Source: Sulfurimonas sp.
GTDB taxonomy: Bacteria > Campylobacterota > Campylobacteria > Campylobacterales > Sulfurimonadaceae
Assembly: GCF_041583195.1 (NCBI RefSeq)
Contig: NZ_JBFHGL010000002.1
Coordinates: 265,962-329,961 of the forward strand
Direction: 5' to 3'
Length of the DNA stretch: 64,000 nucleotides
A program made the position numbers and the translations under genes. Shown piece by piece: positions 58,531 to 64,000 of this stretch. The first letter of the stretch is position 1, and each line of letters starts with the position of its first letter. Below the pieces are notes generated by a model that saw only the letters and a list, made by a program, of their open reading frames with translations, ran no database searches and was not told where the DNA came from.

Positions 58531-60333
58531 ATGGATAAAAATATTCTAACTCTTTTAGAGCAGATTAGAGATTCTTTTTTAACAAATTCTGCTATAGATG
58601 TAGAAAACATCACACTGCCTTTTGAATATGACAAAAATTATACTCAAATATATATTACACTTTTTCAAGATGGTAACAAATCAATAAGGTGGGGTTCAAG
58701 AAGAGATACACTGAGCCTAACAATACAAAGAATTGTCAGTAAACTAAAACTTAACCCATATATAAAAAACTTCGATTTAAGTAGTTGTTTCATACTTTTT
58801 GAGATTGTAACTAAAGAGTACCCATGCAATATTAGAAACCTTACAACTATGCGTATGAAATCTCCAAATAGATTTGAACCTGGTGTTAACGGTTTAAAGT
58901 ATATTTATGAAGGACAAACACGTTTTTTTATGCCGACTGATGGTTATACTAAATCAATTATGAGCGTAAAACAACTTTTAAATTATCTCTCAAAGCAATG
59001 TGGAATATCAAAAAGAACAAATAAAATAAGTGAGCGTGTGCATATTATGCGTAGAGAGAATATTGATTACACTCTTATAGAATCTCTTGCATATTTAAGT
59101 GACTCTAAAAATGTTTATCTATTAGAAAGAGGGTACCCTACTCCCGTTGAATTTAGTAAAGACATTATTTTGGATAAAACCTTAAAAAGTATAGACTGGC
59201 TAGTAGAAAACATGAATGATGATGGGAGTTTTTTATACTACTATGACCCATATAAAAATACAATAATAGATGATATGCACCCAAATATGATAGATCCGCT
59301 TTACAATAATATTTTACGCCATAGTGGTGGTACTATATCTCTTCTTAGAGGTTATGAGCTTACAAAAAAGCAACTTTATTTAGACAAAGCAAAAGATTCT
59401 TTAGGTTTTTTAATCTCAACATTTAGAGAACACAAATATAAAAAGCAATATGCCTGCTACCCTTTTTTTAACAAAAAATCTAAGCTTGGCGGTGCAGGTA
59501 TAGGACTTGTTGCACTAATGCATTATTATATCCATACAGGTAGTGAAGTGTACCGCAAAGAGATCGATGGACTGGTAAGACATATATTAAGCCGTATAGA
59601 GCCTGATGGAGAGATGATCGGATACTATATACATCCAAAATTTAATAACTCTAAAGCTCTTACAAAAGTAAGTGAAGATGATAAAAAAGAGCTCTTCTCT
59701 TTTTACTATCCAGGTGAAGCTCTTCTTGGTCTTGCATTGTATTATCTTCATATAAAAGATATAGATAATAAACTTCAAGAAGATATTCGAAAAAAATCTG
59801 AAATGGCACTAGATTTTTTAGTAGATATACGCCCTATAAAATACGACTATATGTTTGATCCGCTTCCAGCAGATGCATGGCTTATGCAAGCGATCGAAGA
59901 ATGGGTTAAAGTTGAAGGACTTAAAAAGCAAAGCTATATTGACTTCGTTTTTAACGATACAAAAGCTATGTTTGATCATATGTATACAGAACAAAATACA
60001 CTTGCTAACAACAAAGACTACATAGGTGGTTTCTTTTATGAATACGGTGATCATGTATATCATGATGCTTCCAGATGCGAGGGTGTTGTAAGTGCATACT
60101 ATTTAGCCAAATATTTAAAAGATGAAAACAAAGCAAAATGGGTTATGGATAACATGCACTTAAGTGCAAAAGGGCTTATGAAAACTTTTCATGATGAAGT
60201 TTCAACCTATGCGCATATAGAGCCGAACAAAGCACTTCACAGCTTTAGATTTAAACTGACACGTCAGTGGGTTAGAGTTGATTCTGTCCAACATGCGGCT
60301 TGTTTTTTTTCTAGGCTATATAAAGTCATATAA
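58531..60333 (+). CDS. AMMECR1-like plus alpha/alpha-toroid protein in secretion operon
   Basis: I do not know a named family for this 600 aa protein. Residues 1-165 resemble AMMECR1: ITLFQDGNKSIRWGS, FEPGVNGLKYIYEGQ and FFMPTDGYTKSIMSVKQLL follow that domain's order. Residues about 205-600 are repeated helical hairpins with Gly turns (RHSGGTISLLRGYE, LGGAGIGLVALMHYY, YPGEALLGLALYYL, ADAWLMQAIEEWV, RCEGVVSAYYLAKYL), as in alpha/alpha toroids of glycosidases, lyases or cyclases. No signal peptide is seen, so it is probably cytoplasmic. It abuts the LuxR gene and is one base before a metallopeptidase gene. It may modify the secreted adhesin or a surface glycan before export (inference). Confidence 0.65.
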   Translation: MDKNILTLLEQIRDSFLTNSAIDVENITLPFEYDKNYTQIYITLFQDGNKSIRWGSRRDTLSLTIQRIVSKLKLNPYIKNFDLSSCFILFEIVTKEYPCNIRNLTTMRMKSPNRFEPGVNGLKYIYEGQTRFFMPTDGYTKSIMSVKQLLNYLSKQCGISKRTNKISERVHIMRRENIDYTLIESLAYLSDSKNVYLLERGYPTPVEFSKDIILDKTLKSIDWLVENMNDDGSFLYYYDPYKNTIIDDMHPNMIDPLYNNILRHSGGTISLLRGYELTKKQLYLDKAKDSLGFLISTFREHKYKKQYACYPFFNKKSKLGGAGIGLVALMHYYIHTGSEVYRKEIDGLVRHILSRIEPDGEMIGYYIHPKFNNSKALTKVSEDDKKELFSFYYPGEALLGLALYYLHIKDIDNKLQEDIRKKSEMALDFLVDIRPIKYDYMFDPLPADAWLMQAIEEWVKVEGLKKQSYIDFVFNDTKAMFDHMYTEQNTLANNKDYIGGFFYEYGDHVYHDASRCEGVVSAYYLAKYLKDENKAKWVMDNMHLSAKGLMKTFHDEVSTYAHIEPNKALHSFRFKLTRQWVRVDSVQHAACFFSRLYKVI

Positions 60334-60334
60334 A

Positions 60335-61195
60335 ATGAAATATCTTATTATCATTTCTTTACTTTCTAGCTTTCTTTACGCAAACTGGAAAACTGATAGA
60401 GAAAGTTTAGAACATTTCTACATTGAAAAGCCTTTTAGAATCTTTTATTCTTTATCAGGGAAAAATAAACTTATACATTATAGAGATCTCAATAACAATA
60501 ATGTGCCTGATTATATTGATAATATAGCTGATCAATTAAGTACTGGAAATAAAATGCTTGTAAATGAAAAAAACTTCATTGAACCATTGCTAAACAAAAA
60601 CTACAAAAATAAAGCAAGCTATATAGATGTACATATTCTTAGTTTAAACAATAATGGACTTGCAGGTGACGCAATAATAAAATATGACTACAAATTTTTT
60701 AAAAACAACTCTTCTTCTATAAGCATGTCACTGTCTAATAAGTTATCAAAAACAAATCTAACACCTTTACACGAATTAATTCATATATATCAAAACGGAT
60801 ACACAAAAATAAAAAATAGATGGGTTACAGAGGGAATTGCGAGGCTTTTAGAAGAATTAATGCGAAATAAAACAACAAAGAGCATTAGGTTACCTTCTAA
60901 TACTTATGAATTAAATGTTATGCTCTTACAAAAATATAAAAATGCCTCATACTTTAAACGTTTTGATGAGATTTGCAAAAAAGATAATTTTATTAAAGTA
61001 TTTTTAAAAGAGCTCTCTTTACAAGATGAAAAGATTGAGAAAAAATTTAATTATAAAAAAATGAACTGGCTTGAAAAAGATCAAAAAAGTCCTAAGAATA
61101 ACCCTTTTATTTTTAAAGCTTTACAGAATACTATGACAAAAACATGTCCAAGTAATAACAAAGAGATTCTTGATTTCTATAAACTTATTGACTAA
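60335..61195 (+). CDS. Exported HExxH metallopeptidase-like protein
   Basis: A protein of about 286 aa with a signal peptide (1-16, KYLIIISLLSSFLYA). The zinc motif HELIH is at 146-150 and is followed by WVTEGIA with Glu166, a gluzincin-like third ligand. A DLNNNNVPDYID stretch (51-62) resembles the Ca-binding lead segment of some secreted peptidases. I chose the ATG at 60335, one base after the preceding stop; an earlier in-frame start would lie inside that gene and hide the signal. It is last in the type I secretion operon, so processing or release of the surface protein is an attractive role, but not shown. Confidence 0.7.
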   Translation: MKYLIIISLLSSFLYANWKTDRESLEHFYIEKPFRIFYSLSGKNKLIHYRDLNNNNVPDYIDNIADQLSTGNKMLVNEKNFIEPLLNKNYKNKASYIDVHILSLNNNGLAGDAIIKYDYKFFKNNSSSISMSLSNKLSKTNLTPLHELIHIYQNGYTKIKNRWVTEGIARLLEELMRNKTTKSIRLPSNTYELNVMLLQKYKNASYFKRFDEICKKDNFIKVFLKELSLQDEKIEKKFNYKKMNWLEKDQKSPKNNPFIFKALQNTMTKTCPSNNKEILDFYKLID

Positions 61196-62262
61196 TTAAA
61201 AACATATTTTACTTCACAGAAGCCTTCATTTAACATTGGAATTCTAAAATTAATCATCTGTTTTAAAATAGTTTCATGATCTACTGTTTTATTTTCAGAT
61301 TTAGTACGTTTTGTGTTACAATCTATAACTTGTTGGTAAGACTTCAAAAAAACTACTGCATATACATTATGTGTATCTTTATACTTATCTATCCATTTTT
61401 TACGCTTGCTTATTGTAACACTTGTATTATCTATTATTACAGGTAGATTTATTTCAAAACTTTCTTTTATAAGTTGATTATAAAGAGCATCTACTTCTCT
61501 TGAAATATCTTCATTTGTATCTTCAAGGTACGAAGATTCATCATAAGTATAAACATTGTGTCTTTTTCCTATTTCACTTACAGTATCATCCCTGCTAATT
61601 ACATGAGAGTTTGGAAAATTTTGCTCTATCCATGTACTTTTTCCTGCACACGGTAAACCTACAAGTATATAAACATCTTTTTTAGCAATATCTTTTTGTG
61701 GAATCTGAATATTTAAACTAGAAGCTTTTTTTTCATATGTAAGAATTTTGTTAAGATTATAATACTTCGCCTTACTTTTATCTATAAAACGACCAAACAA
61801 ATCGCATTTTACATAAGAAAACAAGTCCTTAACTAACTCTTCATCATACTTATATTTTTCAACAAACTTTTCCCATGATATATCATCATATTTTACAAAA
61901 TCAATTACATTGTACTGATACATTATTATCTTTAGTATCTTTACTTTTTCATTCTCCGATAAATCTAGTTTATTTAACATTTCAACTGCAATAAAACAAG
62001 ACACACCTTCAAAATCGCCAAACGAAAGCGAACCATCTTTATTGATATGACGAGTTTTTATTCTACCTATATCATGAAAAAACAATGACAATAAAATAAC
62101 TTTTGATACTTCAAAGTTTAAACCCTTTGAAAAAGAAAGCATTGTGTGAGACCAAACATCACCTTCTAGATGATGCAGGTTTGTGTAGTTATTTGAATGA
62201 TAAGAACATTCTCTCATTTGAGTTACATATTCCGAATAATTTTCTATAAACCATTTTATCAT
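61192..62262 (-). CDS. HD domain - P-loop kinase fusion
   Basis: A 356 aa protein with two catalytic modules. Residues about 25-150 form an HD phosphohydrolase (H31, H39, FFHDIGR with HD at 63-64, and a later Asp in YVKCD). Residues about 195-330 form an AAA kinase with Walker A GLPCAGKST (202-210), IDNTSVTISKRKKWID and FLKSYQQVIDCNTKR, like polynucleotide kinase or RNA-repair kinases. The order phosphohydrolase-kinase suggests end-healing of RNA or nucleotides (inference). Its 3' end overlaps the convergent metallopeptidase gene by 4 bases, and it lies behind the terminator of the giant protein gene. Confidence 0.85.
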   Translation of the reverse strand: MIKWFIENYSEYVTQMRECSYHSNNYTNLHHLEGDVWSHTMLSFSKGLNFEVSKVILLSLFFHDIGRIKTRHINKDGSLSFGDFEGVSCFIAVEMLNKLDLSENEKVKILKIIMYQYNVIDFVKYDDISWEKFVEKYKYDEELVKDLFSYVKCDLFGRFIDKSKAKYYNLNKILTYEKKASSLNIQIPQKDIAKKDVYILVGLPCAGKSTWIEQNFPNSHVISRDDTVSEIGKRHNVYTYDESSYLEDTNEDISREVDALYNQLIKESFEINLPVIIDNTSVTISKRKKWIDKYKDTHNVYAVVFLKSYQQVIDCNTKRTKSENKTVDHETILKQMINFRIPMLNEGFCEVKYVFN

Positions 62263-62281
62263 ATATGCAACTTTGTTTTAA

Positions 62282-62304
62282 AAGCCTGCTAAAAAAGCAG
62301 ACTT
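62282..62304 (-). terminator. Terminator of the giant repeat-protein gene
   Basis: A nine-base-pair stem with one G-T pair (AAGTCTGCT / AGCAGGCTT on the minus strand) and a five-base loop lies 5 bases after the stop codon of the giant gene. It is followed by TTAAAAC, a short T-run, so it may be moderately efficient. It separates the gene from the HD-kinase gene. Confidence 0.65.
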
Positions 62305-62308
62305 AAAT

Positions 62309-64000
62309 CTAACAGATATCTGGATCTATATTGTGTTCATCCATCATATCAGTACCGCTATCACCTCTTTCGTAGTCTTTATCACAACTATCGCTAGATG
62401 AGCTTTCTTCAGGATCAAAATCACCTAGTTTGAATTGATTTCTAACTTGGTGACCTTTACCATGTCCTTGTTCATGAGAGTCATCTTTTGACTCATCTTT
62501 CTTAGTTGCAGAATCCAGCATAGAAGAAAGTTCTGAATCTTCAGCAGAATCACCATCTAAGATACCACCTATATCTAAAGAATCGTCTCCATCAGATTTA
62601 TCACCCATATTTGACATTGCATCTTTAGCAGCATCCATCATACCGCCAAACATACCTGCGAAACCACCTTCACCATGGTCAGCTAGTCCACATAAATCAC
62701 CATCTGATTCATCATCTGATTTTTTGTTTTCTGCATTTTCTTGTGCATCACTGTCTTTGTCTTCACGGTCGTGTTTGTTTCCACCTTTACCGTTTGCATC
62801 AGAGTTATCATCTTTCTCATCTTTGCTTGGTGCATTTTCATTGTCGTCTTTATCAGACTTATCAGACTTATCAGACTTATCAGACTTATCAGACTTATCA
62901 GACTTATCAGACTTATCAGACTTATCAGACTTGTCTGACTTGTCAGATTTGTCTGACTTGTCATCTACATCATCACCAAAGTCAAGATCTTTAACATCAT
63001 ATTGGCCATCAGCAAATTCAAGAGTTTCAATATTTCTTAACTCGTTAACATCACCTATACCGTCTCCATCACTATCTGAAGATACATTTTCAGTTACAAT
63101 GATATTTCCATCTTCGTCTTTAGTGATTGTGTAGTCATCAAAGTTACCATCAAATACAGCTGTATCTTTTCCATTTCCACCATCAATCACAACAAAGTCG
63201 TTATCATCATTGTCATTTACAGATATAGTATCTTTACCAGTTCCTGCCATATTAAAGTCATCAGTACTTTCTGTTTCAGCATCTTTCCAGTTAAATGCAT
63301 TAAAGTGAGTAGTATCAACTTGTGCTGTTTCATTACCAGCTGAATCCGTTTCACTTACACTAAAGAACTCGTTATCATTTACAGGTGTACCGTCAAGATT
63401 TGAGATATCCGCAGACCATGAACCATCGTCTTGAACTTCAGCACTCGCTACTACTTCACCATCTTCATCGTAGATATTTACAGTGTTTCCTGGTTCAGCA
63501 CCTTTACCGTGCATTGTAATCTCTTTGTGATTACCTTTTTCATCTACTATATCAGTGATTTCTAATTTAGAGCTATCTGGTGCTTCTGTGTCATCATCAT
63601 CTGTGTCAGTATCTGTGTCAGTGTCTGTATCAGTATCTACATCTGTGTCTGTGTCGCTGTCAGAATCTGTATCAGTGTCTGTATCAGTGTCTGTGTCTGT
63701 GTCGCTGTCAGTGTCAGTATCTGAATCCGCATCAGTATCTGTGTCTGTGTCGCTGTCAGTGTCAGTATCTGAATCCGCATCAGTATCTGTGTCAGTATCT
63801 GTGTCAGTGTCTGTATCTGTATCTGTATCGCTGTCAGAATCTGTATCAGTGTCTGTATCAGTGTCTGTGTCAGTATCTGTATCTGTATCGCTGTCAGAAT
63901 CTGTATCAGTGTCTGTATCAGTGTCTGTGTCTGTGTCAGTGTCTGTATCTGTATCTGTATCGCTGTCAGAATCTGTATCTGTGTCAGTATCTACATCTGT
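62309..64000 (-). CDS. C-terminal end of a giant type I secreted, Asp-rich repeat protein
   Basis: The frame stays open from the TAG at 62309 to the window edge (563 residues seen), so the gene starts outside. From N to C: an (Asp-Thr/Asp-Ser) repeat tract (over 130 residues); an Ig-like adhesin repeat (GAEPGNTVNIYDEDGEVVAS region); a module with DGGNGKDTAVFDGNFDDY and NIETLEFADGQYDV, typical of the export end of type I substrates; then an unusual tail of about 230 residues with 12 Lys-Ser-Asp units, long acidic/Gly-rich stretches and a final Cys. It is the likely cargo of the exporter encoded at 54420-57921. Function as biofilm adhesin is inferred. Confidence 0.85.
   Translation of the reverse strand, partial: TDVDTDTDTDSDSDTDTDTDTDTDTDTDTDTDTDSDSDTDTDTDTDTDTDTDTDSDSDTDTDTDTDTDTDTDTDADSDTDTDSDTDTDTDADSDTDTDSDTDTDTDTDTDTDSDSDTDTDVDTDTDTDTDTDTDDDDTEAPDSSKLEITDIVDEKGNHKEITMHGKGAEPGNTVNIYDEDGEVVASAEVQDDGSWSADISNLDGTPVNDNEFFSVSETDSAGNETAQVDTTHFNAFNWKDAETESTDDFNMAGTGKDTISVNDNDDNDFVVIDGGNGKDTAVFDGNFDDYTITKDEDGNIIVTENVSSDSDGDGIGDVNELRNIETLEFADGQYDVKDLDFGDDVDDKSDKSDKSDKSDKSDKSDKSDKSDKSDKSDKSDKSDKDDNENAPSKDEKDDNSDANGKGGNKHDREDKDSDAQENAENKKSDDESDGDLCGLADHGEGGFAGMFGGMMDAAKDAMSNMGDKSDGDDSLDIGGILDGDSAEDSELSSMLDSATKKDESKDDSHEQGHGKGHQVRNQFKLGDFDPEESSSSDSCDKDYERGDSGTDMMDEHNIDPDIC
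62852..62959 (-). repeat. Twelve tandem 9-base units encoding Lys-Ser-Asp
   Basis: Nine identical units (AAGTCTGAT on the coding strand) and three diverged ones. The unit is a multiple of three, so gain or loss of copies keeps the frame. Slippage would change tail length in the giant protein. Confidence 0.95.
63587..64000 (-). repeat. Hexanucleotide-based Asp-Thr/Asp-Ser coding repeat
   Basis: At least 400 bases of six-base units (GAY ACN or GAY TCN/AGC) encode alternating Asp and Thr/Ser. Higher-order copies are visible: a 19-base word beginning at 63655, 63829, 63889 and 63961, and a 48-base tandem duplication at 63703-63750 and 63751-63798 that also contains one Ala codon. The tract runs off the window. 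Confidence 0.95.

Noticed and set aside
62852..62959. Regular short repeats as a CRISPR array
   Set aside because: The 9-base units are directly adjacent with no spacers and are in frame within a coding sequence.
62724..63134. Open frames on the + strand opposite the giant protein (Ser-Asp-Leu, Ile-Arg-Leu and Tyr-Gln-Thr repeats)
   Set aside because: They are the complement of the Lys-Ser-Asp repeat read in other frames; repeat composition removes stops. The minus frame has the recognised domains and stays open to the window edge.

Overview
The window is AT-rich, densely coded bacterial chromosome. It most resembles a free-living, hydrogen-oxidising Campylobacterota (Epsilonproteobacteria), probably Sulfurimonas or a near relative. 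I base this on the block parA-parB-atpF'-atpFHAGDC-exbBD-tolA-tolB-pal-cpoB-slyD-fabD-mtnN (an order I recall from Campylobacter jejuni), a Wolinella-style hydABCDE hydrogenase operon, a MutS with a C-terminal HNH nuclease, and many one-base TAATG or ATGA gene overlaps. The species call is inference. I saw no rRNA, tRNA, CRISPR array or insertion sequence.

Layout. (1) 1-1192: the end of a degenerate histidine kinase and an unknown gene, both on +. (2) 1185-20924, all on -: rplU-rpmA, a terminator, obg-fmt-birA-parA-parB, the F1 and stalk genes of ATP synthase, the Tol-Pal envelope system, slyD, a small AAA/Fis regulator, fabD, a nitrilase-family gene, mtnN and a ttcA-like gene. (3) 21006-33120, all on -: a nickel transporter-like gene, a six-subunit Ech-type group 4 [NiFe] hydrogenase in echABCDEF order, hypB-hypC-hypD, then CHAD, sixA, an envelope gene and an aldo/keto reductase, and finally hypE-hypA. 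(4) 33181-36711: a TonB-dependent receptor, a small exported protein and a membrane diguanylate cyclase. (5) 36745-44539: a periplasmic group 1 uptake hydrogenase (hydABCDE) ending in hypF. (6) 44678-51535: ridA, a thioredoxin-like gene, dapE, a lipoprotein, an orphan histidine kinase and the HNH-type mutS. (7) 51756-61195, all on +: a type I secretion operon (OmpA protein, TolC-OmpA fusion, LapB-like ABC exporter, HlyD-like adaptor, LuxR-type regulator, an AMMECR1-like/alpha-toroid protein, an exported HExxH metallopeptidase). (8) 61192-64000, on -: an HD/P-loop kinase fusion and the 3' end of a very large Asp-rich secreted protein, the likely export substrate.

Working together: one Hyp set (HypA-F), a nickel transporter-like protein and the metal-binding tail of SlyD can serve two different [NiFe] hydrogenases. 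One feeds the quinone pool through cytochrome b; the other is a ferredoxin-linked, ion-pumping complex. The type I operon and the giant repeat protein look like a biofilm or adhesin system with two uncharacterised accessory proteins.

Most notable: a Cys-to-Asn change in the proximal-cluster motif of HydA; the adhesin operon with its accessory proteins; the long repetitive tail after the usual export module of the giant protein; and CHAD/SixA genes embedded between hypD and hypE. No gene-free stretch exceeds 300 bases; the longest is about 220 bases (51536-51755).
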